Source of the DNA: Micromonospora thermarum
GTDB lineage: Bacteria > Actinomycetota > Actinomycetes > Mycobacteriales > Micromonosporaceae
Length of the DNA: 64,000 bases
Reading direction: 5' to 3'
NCBI RefSeq assembly: GCF_012034245.1
Contig: NZ_JAATEO010000003.1
Span: 186,001-250,000 of the forward strand
Positions 6,787 through 14,246 of this stretch are shown here, one piece after another. The position numbers and the translations under genes are program-made. Under the pieces are notes generated by a model, which saw only the letters and a list, made by a program, of their open reading frames with translations, searched no databases and was not told the origin of the DNA. Position 1 is the stretch's first letter. Every line of letters starts with the position of its first letter.

Positions 6787-8012
6787 CACGCGCCACGGCC
6801 CGGGACCGAGGTGAGCCGTTCGGCCCAGAGCAGCCCGGCGACCTGAAGGGCGACGGCCAGGACGGCACAGCCACCCCCGACGGGGGTGTGCAGGAGCACG
6901 GCGACCGGGTCGACGCCGATGCCGTACCCCAGACCGATGCCGCCGAGCGGCAGGGCCGCGAGCAGCCAGGCGGTCGCCCGCGCGCCGGCCGCCTGGGCTG
7001 CCGCGGCGGCGAGGCCCCGGTCGGCAGAGCGGGCGTCCACGTCGATCCGCTCCAGCAGCTCCGCCAGCGGCGCGCCGGTCCGATCGGCGAGGTGGACGGC
7101 CGCCCGGGCCGGCGAACCCGCCGACCCGTCGGCTCCGTCTGCGGACAGTGCGACCGCCTGGGCCACGGGCACACCGGCCCGCAGGTCGGCGGCGAGGTCA
7201 CAGAGCTGGTCCAGCCAGTGCTTCCGGGCCCGTCGGGCGTGCCGCGACGCCTCCCGTCGCAGCAGGGCGCGGACTCCCACCGTGCCGTACGCCGCCGCTG
7301 CGAACGCCGCCACTGGACCGCCCGCCAGGGCACCCAGGGCCGCCGCCAGCAGGCCGGCCACCAGCAGGGTGCGCCTCGGCGACGCCGCCCAGACCGCCCG
7401 CGAGGGCCGTCCCGACATGCCCTCCGGTCCGGGCCGCACCGAGCCGGCGACCGCTGAGCGGAGGGTCCATCCCCGACGGCCGTCGCCCGCGGACGGAGGT
7501 GACCCACCCGGCCGTCGGGAATCCCGCCGCCGAGGCGGTCCGGTGCGACGTGGCCCGCGACTGTCCGGCGTACCGGACATCGTGAGCAGGCAGGACGCCT
7601 CCGGCGCACGGGACACGCGGGCCGGTCGGATCGCTCCAGCCGGAACCGGCAACCGCTCACCCGCTCCGTCCGGGCCGGCCACCGACGCCCGGCCCGGGTC
7701 GACCGGCGACGGCTCGCCCCGCAGTATGCCCGCCCTCGACCGGGAGATCGGGATCCGCGCCACCTCCACCACCGGCTCGGCCGCCGGCAGCTCGCCGGGA
7801 TTCGACGCCGACGGCTCCCCGTCCCGGTCCGGTCCCGCGCCACCGACCGGTACGGGTAGGTCGCGCCGCAGGCTGGTCACCCACGCGACCAGGGGATCCT
7901 CGACGGCCGACGCGACGCCCAGCGCACGCCGACGGGCGACCAGCAGCGGCCGCCACGCGACGGCCGTCAGGGTCACCAGGACCAGCGTCAGCAGCAGGTA
8001 CGGCGGGGTCAT
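6786..8012 (-). CDS. type II secretion F-domain protein, TadB-like, with long disordered insert
   Basis: This 408-residue protein is the first T2SSF-domain platform protein. It starts with a membrane helix (PPYLLLTLVLVTLTAVAW) and ends with a T2SSF core (LDQLCDLAADLRAGVPVAQA onward) and two or three hydrophobic helices. Between them, roughly residues 50-195 are rich in Pro, Gly, Arg and Ser and look disordered. That insert makes the protein about 100 residues longer than I would expect for TadB. The ATG at 8012 overlaps the CpaF stop (ATGA). It belongs to a chain of coupled genes from CpaE to TadC. Confidence 0.75.
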   Translation of the reverse strand: MTPPYLLLTLVLVTLTAVAWRPLLVARRRALGVASAVEDPLVAWVTSLRRDLPVPVGGAGPDRDGEPSASNPGELPAAEPVVEVARIPISRSRAGILRGEPSPVDPGRASVAGPDGAGERLPVPAGAIRPARVSRAPEASCLLTMSGTPDSRGPRRTGPPRRRDSRRPGGSPPSAGDGRRGWTLRSAVAGSVRPGPEGMSGRPSRAVWAASPRRTLLVAGLLAAALGALAGGPVAAFAAAAYGTVGVRALLRREASRHARRARKHWLDQLCDLAADLRAGVPVAQAVALSADGADGSAGSPARAAVHLADRTGAPLAELLERIDVDARSADRGLAAAAAQAAGARATAWLLAALPLGGIGLGYGIGVDPVAVLLHTPVGGGCAVLAVALQVAGLLWAERLTSVPGRGA

Positions 8013-9220
8013 GCCGCCCCCGCCGATCCGGGCCACGGCCCACGGAGGATCGGCGGGACCGCGACGTTCCGCCCCTTCAGCAGCTCCGCGAGCGTTCGGG
8101 CGGCGGACGCCGGGCCGCCACCGCGGAGCCACGCCGGCACGGCACTGACCAGCCGGTCGGGCCCGTCCGGCAGGAGCAGGCACACGGATTCCAGCACCCG
8201 TCCCCGCGACGAGCGCCGGACGTGCAGCACCACCTGGAGTGCCGCCGCCACCTGCGCGTGCAGCGCCGGCCGGGGCAGGCCGCCCAGAAGACCGAGCGCC
8301 TCCAGCCGGGCGGGCACGTCGGACGGCGTGTTGGCGTGCAGCGTCCCGGCGCCGCCCTCGTGCCCGGTGTTGAGTGCGGCCAGCAGGTCGACGACCTCCG
8401 GCCCGCGACACTCACCCACCACCAGCCGGTCCGGGCGCATCCGCAGCGCCTGGCGTACCAGGTCGGTCAGGCCGACGGCGCCCGAGCCCTCCACGTTGGC
8501 GGTCCGGGCCTGCAGGCCCACCACGTGCGGGTGGCTCGGGTGCAGCTCGGCCGCGTCCTCGACGAGCACGATCCGTTCCGTGGCCGGCACCAGACCGAGC
8601 ATCGTGTTGAGCAGCGTCGTCTTTCCGGAGCCCGTGCCACCCACGACCAGGTACGCGAGCCGGGCCGCCACCACCGCCGACAGCACCGGGGCCACCGGGC
8701 GCGGCACGGTGCCCTGGCGTACCAGTTCGTCGAGCGTGAACGGCCGCTGCCGGAAGGTCCGGAGGGACAGGTACGGCCCGCCGGTCGCCACCGGGGGCAG
8801 CACGGCGTGCAGCCGGGTGCCGTCCGCGAGCCGCGCGTCCACGTACGGGGAGCCGTCGTCCAGCCGCCGCCCGGCACCGGCCGCGAGCCGCTGTGCCAGC
8901 CGGCGGACGTCGTCCACCGAGCCCATCGGCACCGGGACCTGCTGCAGACCCCGCCCCCGGTCGACCCACACCCGGACGCCGTTGACGAGCACGTCGGTCA
9001 CCTCGGGGTCCGCCAGCAGCGGGGCGAGCGGGCCGGCACCCACCAGGTCGTCGTGCACCTGGTCGGCCAGGCGGAGCAGGGTGGTGTCGCCGAGCACGGC
9101 GGCGGTCGGCTCGGCCCGTACGGCGGAGACGATCGCGGCCGGCGTGACCGGCGCGGAGGAGGACGCGATCCGCTGCCGGACCCGGGCGGCGAGCCCGTCC
9201 CCGTCGGCGGGCCCGGTCAC
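8009..9220 (-). CDS. CpaF/TadA-family secretion ATPase
   Basis: This 403-residue protein is the hexameric ATPase expected to power pilin assembly or secretion in the Tad-like system. The N-terminal domain (residues 1-150) is followed by the ATPase core with Walker A GGTGSGKT at residues 194-201. Further along are the Asp box VLVEDAAEL, the Walker B region RPDRLVVGECRGPE and the His box GHEGGAGTLHANTPSDVPAR. The GTG at 9220 overlaps the CpaE stop (GTGA). It corresponds to Rv3659c in the mycobacterial version of the cluster. All nucleotide-binding motifs look intact. Confidence 0.88.
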   Translation of the reverse strand: MTGPADGDGLAARVRQRIASSSAPVTPAAIVSAVRAEPTAAVLGDTTLLRLADQVHDDLVGAGPLAPLLADPEVTDVLVNGVRVWVDRGRGLQQVPVPMGSVDDVRRLAQRLAAGAGRRLDDGSPYVDARLADGTRLHAVLPPVATGGPYLSLRTFRQRPFTLDELVRQGTVPRPVAPVLSAVVAARLAYLVVGGTGSGKTTLLNTMLGLVPATERIVLVEDAAELHPSHPHVVGLQARTANVEGSGAVGLTDLVRQALRMRPDRLVVGECRGPEVVDLLAALNTGHEGGAGTLHANTPSDVPARLEALGLLGGLPRPALHAQVAAALQVVLHVRRSSRGRVLESVCLLLPDGPDRLVSAVPAWLRGGGPASAARTLAELLKGRNVAVPPILRGPWPGSAGAA

Positions 9221-10320
9221 GCCGCACCCGCCGCGGGCGCTCCGGTCAGCTCGGCGACGATCCGTTGGCACAGGGCCGCCAGCGAACCCCGACCGTCGGC
9301 GGCCGGCGCTTCGCCGCGCTCCAGGCCCCGGCAGAGCCCCGGCTCCGGGCGCAACGTCCCGACGAGCGGAAGCCCGAGTGCCTGCGCGACCTCGGCAGCC
9401 TTGAGCCGGCCCGGCGCCGGCCCCCGGACGATCAGCGACAGGTCGGCGCAGTGCGGCGCGGCGGCGGCGACCACCCGGGCAGCGGCGGCCGTGGCGCGCA
9501 GCTCGGCGGGAACGACGAGGAACGCCCGATCGACGGCCTGCAAAGCGGTCACCGCCGCGTCGTCGAGATGCCTCGGCAGGTCGACCACGACGACGTCCCG
9601 GCCACGGCGGGCGGCGTCGAGGGTCGCCGCCATCGCCGGGGCGGGCAGTGGCAGGAGGTCGCCCCGGTCCCACGAGAGCACCACCAAGTCGCCCCGGCTC
9701 GGCAGGGCACGCACCAGCGTCGGCGCGTCGACCCGTCCCTCGGCGTCGGTCAGCGCCGGCCAGCGCAGGCCGTCCAACTGTTCCCAGCCCAGCACCAGAT
9801 CCAGCCCGCCGCCGAGCGGGTCGGCGTCGACGAGGAGCGTACGCAGCCGGGACCGGGCGGCCGTGACGGCGAGTCCGCCGGCGAGGATGCTCGCGCCGGC
9901 GCCACCACGACCGCCGAGGACGGCCACGGCGCGGGCCCCGCCGGGGACCGGCTGGTCCGGGCCGCACTCGGCGAACCGGTCGACCAGCCACGGCTCGGCC
10001 GCGGGCAGGGTGGCGACGTGCTCGGCTCCCATCAGATCGGCGACCTCCCAGCCGGGCTCGAGGTGGCCGGAGCGGCCGACCAGCACCAGGCGTCGCCGGT
10101 ACGGCAGCCGTGCCCGCAGGCACGGCTGGGCCTGGTCGCTGCCGACGAGCACCAGCGGGGCGGGCGACCAGCGGGACCGCGCGGCCACCGGATCCGGTGC
10201 GAGGTCCACCTCGACGCCGCCGGCTGCGGCGAGCCGCAGGAGGTCGTCGAGCAGGTCACCGTCGGACGTGACGAGCAGGGGCAGGCGCCGAGGGGGTGGT
10301 ACGGAGGTACGGGGTGGCAT
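9217..10320 (-). CDS. CpaE/Ssd-like MinD-family protein
   Basis: This 367-residue protein matches the actinobacterial CpaE homologues (Rv3660c, septum site determining protein Ssd). An N-terminal receiver-like region (residues 12-110) precedes a MinD/ParA-type domain with LVDADPLGGGLDL and VVVVDLPRHLD. Its P-loop reads GGRGGAGAS, so the lysines of the usual GGKGGxGKT are missing; the same substitution is typical of the family in my experience, and ATP hydrolysis is doubtful. CpaE proteins localise Tad machinery, while Ssd is linked to septum placement. The ATG at 10320 has GGAGG 5 bases upstream. It heads the minus-strand operon. Confidence 0.82.
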   Translation of the reverse strand: MPPRTSVPPPRRLPLLVTSDGDLLDDLLRLAAAGGVEVDLAPDPVAARSRWSPAPLVLVGSDQAQPCLRARLPYRRRLVLVGRSGHLEPGWEVADLMGAEHVATLPAAEPWLVDRFAECGPDQPVPGGARAVAVLGGRGGAGASILAGGLAVTAARSRLRTLLVDADPLGGGLDLVLGWEQLDGLRWPALTDAEGRVDAPTLVRALPSRGDLVVLSWDRGDLLPLPAPAMAATLDAARRGRDVVVVDLPRHLDDAAVTALQAVDRAFLVVPAELRATAAAARVVAAAAPHCADLSLIVRGPAPGRLKAAEVAQALGLPLVGTLRPEPGLCRGLERGEAPAADGRGSLAALCQRIVAELTGAPAAGAA

Positions 10321-10698
10321 CACGGCCTCCAGCGGTCGGCTCGGATTCGCTGGTCCGGAACCCTGCTCGCTTCGCCCCCCGCACGCCGTCCCCAGGGACG
10401 CCGCCTGTGGACGACCGAGCCACCTGTGGACAACGCCCGGAACGGCGGTTGATCTGCTATGCCCGCCGACGCTCGGCGGGACATCCGTCGAGGTGGTCGC
10501 GCCTGCCGGCGCACCAGGTCGCACCTGACGGAGAGCGGTGGCGTCGCGAACGGACGCCGGAAAATCGGCCGCCGGAGTCGACCCGGGCAGAGTGGACGTT
10601 CGACCGAGACCGGTCGGCCCCGCCGGAGCGACCGACAACTGCGACCATTCGGGTGGAACGGACCCAGGGCGCGGCAGGCCACCACTAGCGTCTGGACC
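10321..10698. other. divergent intergenic region with two DnaA-box-like sites
   Basis: These 378 bases separate the CpaE-like gene from the plus-strand membrane protein. They hold TGTGGACGA (10406-10414) and TGTGGACAA (10425-10433), both close to the inverse DnaA box TTGTCCACA, 19 bases apart. A perfect hairpin CCCGCCGA-CGC-TCGGCGGG lies at 10462-10480, and a leaderless promoter lies at the right end. No gene is supported here. Confidence 0.55.
10686..10691 (+). promoter_or_regulatory. -10 element of a leaderless promoter
   Basis: TAGCGT lies 7 bases before the ATG at 10699 and there is no ribosome site, so the transcript probably begins at the start codon. Confidence 0.5.
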
Positions 10699-11745
10699 AT
10701 GCCGGCTCGTTCGTCCCGCTGGTCGATGCCGCCCCGGGTCCTGGAGGCACCGTCGTACCTGCAGGCGTTCGTGCTCTCCGGGGTGGTGACGGTGCTGGTC
10801 ACGCGGGCCTTCCTCCAGGCAGCGGGTTACCCGCAGCTCGGCGGCGGCGGGTTCCACATCGCGCACGTGCTCTGGGGTGGCCTGCTGATGACCGCAGGTC
10901 TCGGCGTGGCCCTGGTCTTCCTCGGCAGCGTGGCGCGCATCCTCGGCGCGATCCTGGGCGGGATCGGGTTCGGGCTCTTCGTCGACGAGGTCGGCAAGTT
11001 CGTCACCGCCGGGACCGACTACTTCTACGCCCCGGCCGCCGGCATCATCTACGGCTCGTTCGCCGTGCTGGTGGTGATCACCCAGGCGATCCGCGACCGG
11101 ACCCGGCTCACCGACCAGGAGCGGACGGCGAACGCGTTGTACACCGTGGTCGGCGGGCTCGGCACCGGCCTCACCCCTCGGCGCCGCGCGGCGGTGACGC
11201 GGCTGGTCCGCGGTTGCGGCCCGGAGGTGGAGGAGGCGGTGGCCCGGCTGCTCGACGCGGTGCCCCGACGGGAGCCACCCGGCACCCGGTTCTGGCAGCC
11301 CTGGCTCGACCGGGGCCGCCGGGCGTTGACCTGGGTGACCACCCATCGGTGGGTGGTGTCGCTGGTGGTGCTCTACCTGGTCGGCGAGCCCTTCGTCGTC
11401 GTGTTCAGAGTTGTGGAGGACGCCATCACGGGCCAGTTGCCCGACCAGCGGGAGTGGGGCGCGGTGCTCGGGGTCGCGCTCTCCGCACTGATCACCGCGG
11501 TGCTGGGCATCCGTGGGGCGACGCTGCTACCGACGGACCAGGTGCGGGCCTTCCGGCTGTTCAAGCTCGCGCTGCTGGTGGATCTCCTGTTCGGGCAGAT
11601 CTTCAGCTTCACCGTCAACCAGTTCGGGGCGCTCGCCGCGCTCGGCGTGGACCTCTTCCTGCTCGCGGTGGTGACCGCCGAGTACCGCCGGCTGTGCCGG
11701 CAGGCAGCGGCGGTCGAGGCCCGGAGCGCCGAGGAACCGCGATAG
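10699..11745 (+). CDS. polytopic membrane protein of unknown function
   Basis: I do not recognise this 348-residue protein. It has about eight hydrophobic segments: four in the first half (for example FVLSGVVTVLVTRAFL and GGLLMTAGLGVALVFL), a hydrophilic domain of about 80 residues (RTRLTDQERTANAL to RRALTWVTT), and four more in the second half. Charged residues inside helices (DEVGKF, DLLFGQIFSF) are notable. The ATG at 10699 has no ribosome site but follows TAGCGT by 7 bases, so a leaderless mRNA is likely. It is divergent from the Tad-like operon and is followed by the 6C RNA on the opposite strand. Confidence 0.75.
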   Translation: MPARSSRWSMPPRVLEAPSYLQAFVLSGVVTVLVTRAFLQAAGYPQLGGGGFHIAHVLWGGLLMTAGLGVALVFLGSVARILGAILGGIGFGLFVDEVGKFVTAGTDYFYAPAAGIIYGSFAVLVVITQAIRDRTRLTDQERTANALYTVVGGLGTGLTPRRRAAVTRLVRGCGPEVEEAVARLLDAVPRREPPGTRFWQPWLDRGRRALTWVTTHRWVVSLVVLYLVGEPFVVVFRVVEDAITGQLPDQREWGAVLGVALSALITAVLGIRGATLLPTDQVRAFRLFKLALLVDLLFGQIFSFTVNQFGALAALGVDLFLLAVVTAEYRRLCRQAAAVEARSAEEPR

Positions 11746-12061
11746 GAGGATGTCGGGAGCGACGTTCATCCACGCGAAGGATCGCCCGGAGGGAATCGCC
11801 AATTCGTCGGCGCCGACCGGAACCGGGTCTCCGACCGGCTAGCACCTGGGGAAACCCTCTCGCCCTGACCTTCCTAGCCCTCGCGGCAAGAACTGTCGAA
11901 GCGGATCAAGCGTTGACGATATTGAATCGTTACCCGGACCGCGCGGATGACTGTCGGCCCCCTGTCCGACAGCCCTGCTTTCTCCGACGGAGGAACAGGG
12001 TCGGAGACCGGCCTCGACGAGGACGAGGTAGGGCTGTGACCTGCGGAGCACCCACCGGAAA
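11746..12061. other. structured non-coding region beside the 6C RNA
   Basis: No gene is supported here. Two adjacent hairpins stand out: CTGTCGG-CCCCCTGT-CCGACAG (11951-11972) with a C-run in the loop on the plus strand, and CCCTG...CAGGG (11973-12000) with an inner CTCC/GGAG stem. The stretch 11890-11940 is relatively A+T rich. In mycobacteria a 6S-like RNA (Ms1) lies close to the same genes, so an additional small RNA is possible but not shown. Confidence 0.4.
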
Positions 12062-12160
12062 GGGACGACCCCCGTCGGGGGGAGACGGGGGTCGTCGAAG
12101 GTTCGGCTCCGGGGGGGTCGAGCCGAACCACTCAGCGGTCACGGGGGGTGCAACCGCCGA
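12062..12160 (-). ncRNA. 6C-type small RNA
   Basis: On the minus strand three successive hairpins expose C-runs. They are GCGGT/ACCGC (12157-12135) with a C6 loop, GAGCCGAACC-type stem 12129-12100 with loop GACCCCCCCG, and a 13-bp perfect stem (12096-12064) with loop TCCCCCC. Two C6-loop hairpins define the actinobacterial 6C RNA, known in Mycobacterium as B11, which pairs with G-rich mRNA regions. In M. tuberculosis it lies between Rv3660c and Rv3661, and the same neighbours flank it here (CpaE-like and HAD-IB genes) in the same orientation. The last stem may double as terminator. The 5' end is estimated. Confidence 0.82.
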
Positions 12161-12386
12161 GGGTCTGTTGGTTGTCCGAGACATGAACGCTCGTCGTGCC
12201 GACAGTCTGCCTGAGCGAACCCGGCTACGTCGAGTGGTGTAGCCTCCACTCCCTGCGAATTCATGTTCGCTGAGTGTGACCGCGGTCACGCACAGCCAAC
12301 GTGATGTCGCCTGGTCCGCAGGTCCGGGGGATCGGCGACCCCCGGGCACCCGCAGACCATAGACCATCGGGCTAGACTTTCGCGCC
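12161..12386. other. intergenic region upstream of the HAD gene and 6C RNA
   Basis: This stretch should hold the promoter of the 6C RNA (leftward) and of the HAD gene (rightward). It contains the Crp-like palindrome at 12275-12290 and, at its right end, the leaderless element TAGACT (12373-12378). I could not pick a convincing promoter for the RNA. Confidence 0.45.
12275..12290. promoter_or_regulatory. Crp-like palindrome
   Basis: TGTGACCGCGGTCACG contains a perfect 14-bp palindrome GTGACCGCGGTCAC and matches the Crp consensus TGTGA-N6-TCACA in all but the last base. It lies about 115 bases upstream of the 6C RNA start and about 100 bases upstream of the HAD gene, so it could control either. 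Binding is not demonstrated. Confidence 0.4.
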
Positions 12387-13190
12387 GTGGGCCGAAGCGC
12401 CGCTTTCTTCGATCTGGACAAGACCGTCATCGCCAAGTCGAGTGCCCTGGCGTTCGGTCGGCCGTTCTACCGGGACGGTCTGATCACTCGGCGTGACGTC
12501 GTCAAGTCGGCGTACGCGCAGCTGATGTTCCGGCTGGGCGGCACCGACGAGCAGACCATGGCCCGAACGAGGGACTACCTCGCCACTCTCTGCAAGGGCT
12601 GGCCGGTGGAACAGGTCCGCCAGATCGTCGCGGAGACGCTCCACGAACTGATCAACCCCTACGTGTACGCGGAAGCCGCCGCCCTGATCGAGGAGCACCA
12701 GGCAGCGGGGCGGGACGTCGTCCTGGTCTCCGCCTCGGGTGAGGAGATGGTCCGGCCGATCGGCGCACTGCTCGGCGTCACCGACGTGATCGCCACGCGG
12801 ATGGGCGTGGTCGACGGTCGCTACAGCGGGGTGGTCGAGTTCTACGCGGCCGGCCCGAGCAAGGTCGACGCCGTCGGGGAGCTGGCACTCAAGCGCGGGT
12901 ACGACCTCGCCGACTCGTACGCGTACTCGGATTCGTACAGCGACCGCCCCCTGCTGGAGTGCGTGGGGCATCCGACCGCGGTGAATCCGGACCGCCAGCT
13001 GCGGAAACTCGCCCTGGAGAACTCCTGGCCGGTGCTGGAGTTCCGGCACCCGGTGCCGCTGGGCCGGCGGCTGCGCGAGCGCCCCGCCGTCCCGGTCGCG
13101 GCCGCCGCCCTCGGTGTCGGCGTCGGTGTGGCCATCGGCATCGCCTGGTACGGCCGGCACCGCCGGACCCGCACCGCCCCGGCCGCCTGA
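12387..13190 (+). CDS. HAD-IB family hydrolase (SerB-like phosphatase)
   Basis: This 267-residue protein is a haloacid dehalogenase superfamily phosphatase of subfamily IB. Motif I is FFDLDKT with the nucleophile at D9 and acid/base D11, motif II is LVSASGEE, the motif III lysine lies in GPSKVDAV, and motif IV is YSDSYSDRPLL. A C-terminal hydrophobic segment (VAAAALGVGVGVAIGIAW) followed by arginines suggests a membrane anchor. It corresponds to Rv3661 of M. tuberculosis. The substrate is unknown; phosphoserine-like small phosphomonoesters are typical for the subfamily. The GTG at 12387 follows TAGACT by 8 bases with no ribosome site, so the message is probably leaderless. Confidence 0.85.
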   Translation: MGRSAAFFDLDKTVIAKSSALAFGRPFYRDGLITRRDVVKSAYAQLMFRLGGTDEQTMARTRDYLATLCKGWPVEQVRQIVAETLHELINPYVYAEAAALIEEHQAAGRDVVLVSASGEEMVRPIGALLGVTDVIATRMGVVDGRYSGVVEFYAAGPSKVDAVGELALKRGYDLADSYAYSDSYSDRPLLECVGHPTAVNPDRQLRKLALENSWPVLEFRHPVPLGRRLRERPAVPVAAAALGVGVGVAIGIAWYGRHRRTRTAPAA

Positions 13191-13494
13191 CCGCATCTCC
13201 GCCCCCGCCGAAGTCGCCCCTCACCCCCGCCGGCCAGGCCCTGGCCCCAGCCGGCCCATTCCCCAACCGCCGCCTTGAGCGCTTGCTCAACTCAGCCTAC
13301 GCTTCTTTTGAGCGGTCGCTCAAGATGCGTGGGCGGCGACGGTCACACGGAACGGGGGTTGGCCGCCGTCGCCCGCGCGCTCGAACAATTGGCCTGGCCG
13401 GGCGCGGGCTCCTGCGCCCGCCCGGCGTGACCTGGCCGGCCCAGCTCGTAACCGATGCGATGATCGCACCGCCACACCCGCCGGGAGGGAAGCG
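13191..13494 (+). promoter_or_regulatory. TetR-gene control region with long structured leader
   Basis: These 304 bases hold the promoter and operators of the TetR gene (13275-13323). They then hold a leader of about 180 bases with G+C-rich inverted repeats: GGCGACGG...CCGTCGCC (around 13333-13378) and GGGCGCGGGCTCCTGCGCCC (around 13399-13420). No small gene is evident. Confidence 0.55.
13275..13323 (+). promoter_or_regulatory. promoter flanked by two TetR-type operators
   Basis: TTGAGCGCTTGCTCAA (13275-13290) and TTGAGCGGTCGCTCAA (13308-13323) are palindromes sharing TTGAGC...GCTCAA. The first contains a -35-like TTGAGC (13275-13280), followed after exactly 17 bases by TACGCT (13298-13303) as -10. 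The second covers the expected transcription start. This layout strongly suggests autorepression by the TetR protein encoded downstream. Confidence 0.65.
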
Positions 13495-14124
13495 ATGTCC
13501 GACACCAAGCGACGCCTGCTCGACGGCACACTCGCCGCGATCCGGCAGCACGGCATCGCCGGCGTCTCGGCCCGCACCATCGCCGCCGCCGCCGGGGTGA
13601 ACCAGGCCCTGGTCTTCTACCACTTCGGGACCGTCGACGAGCTGCTGGCGGCGGCGTGCCGTACGGGCACGGCCGAGCGGGTCGCCCACTGGTCGACGCG
13701 GCTGCGCAAGGTCGGATCGCTGCGCGAACTCCTCGACGTCGGTCGGGCGCTCCACGAGGAGGAGCGCGTGCTGGGCAACGTGTCGGTCCTGGCGCAGATG
13801 CTCGCGGGCGCGCAGACCGACGAACGGCTCGCCGCGCCCACCGCCGAGGCGTTGCAGCTCTGGGTGGACGAGATCGAGTGGGTGCTGCGCCGGCTGCTCG
13901 GCGGGTCGCCGTTCGCCGAGGTCGCCGACGTCCCAGGGCTCGCCCGGGCCGTGTCGGCCGCGTTCGTCGGCCTGGAGCTGTACGACGGCGTCGACCGGCC
14001 CGCCGCGGACCGCGCGATGGCGGCGCTGGACCAGCTCGCCGTGCTGATCGAGATCGTGGACGACCTCGGCCCGATCGCCCGCCGGGCGCTCCAGAGCAAG
14101 ATCAGCAAGGCGACCCGGCGCTAG
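13495..14124 (+). CDS. TetR/AcrR-family transcriptional regulator
   Basis: This 209-residue protein has the TetR architecture. Its N-terminal helix-turn-helix (residues 5-50) includes GISARTIAAAAGVNQAL and VFYHFGTVDELL, and it is followed by an all-helical ligand-binding and dimerisation domain. The ATG at 13495 is preceded by GGGAGGGAAGCG. Twin palindromes 170-220 bases upstream around a promoter are the probable autoregulatory sites. The ligand is unknown, and no obvious transporter or enzyme is cotranscribed. The next gene (Fic-like) is convergent. Confidence 0.85.
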   Translation: MSDTKRRLLDGTLAAIRQHGIAGVSARTIAAAAGVNQALVFYHFGTVDELLAAACRTGTAERVAHWSTRLRKVGSLRELLDVGRALHEEERVLGNVSVLAQMLAGAQTDERLAAPTAEALQLWVDEIEWVLRRLLGGSPFAEVADVPGLARAVSAAFVGLELYDGVDRPAADRAMAALDQLAVLIEIVDDLGPIARRALQSKISKATRR

Positions 14125-14246
14125 GGTCTGTGTCCCTCATCCGAGATTCGAGCCGAGGCGGAGTCCAGGCGGCGTGGGGGCTGAGCCCGCCACGGGCCGA
14201 CCAGGCACCGGCCCTGAGGTCGCGCCGGACACAGCCAAAGCCCGCC

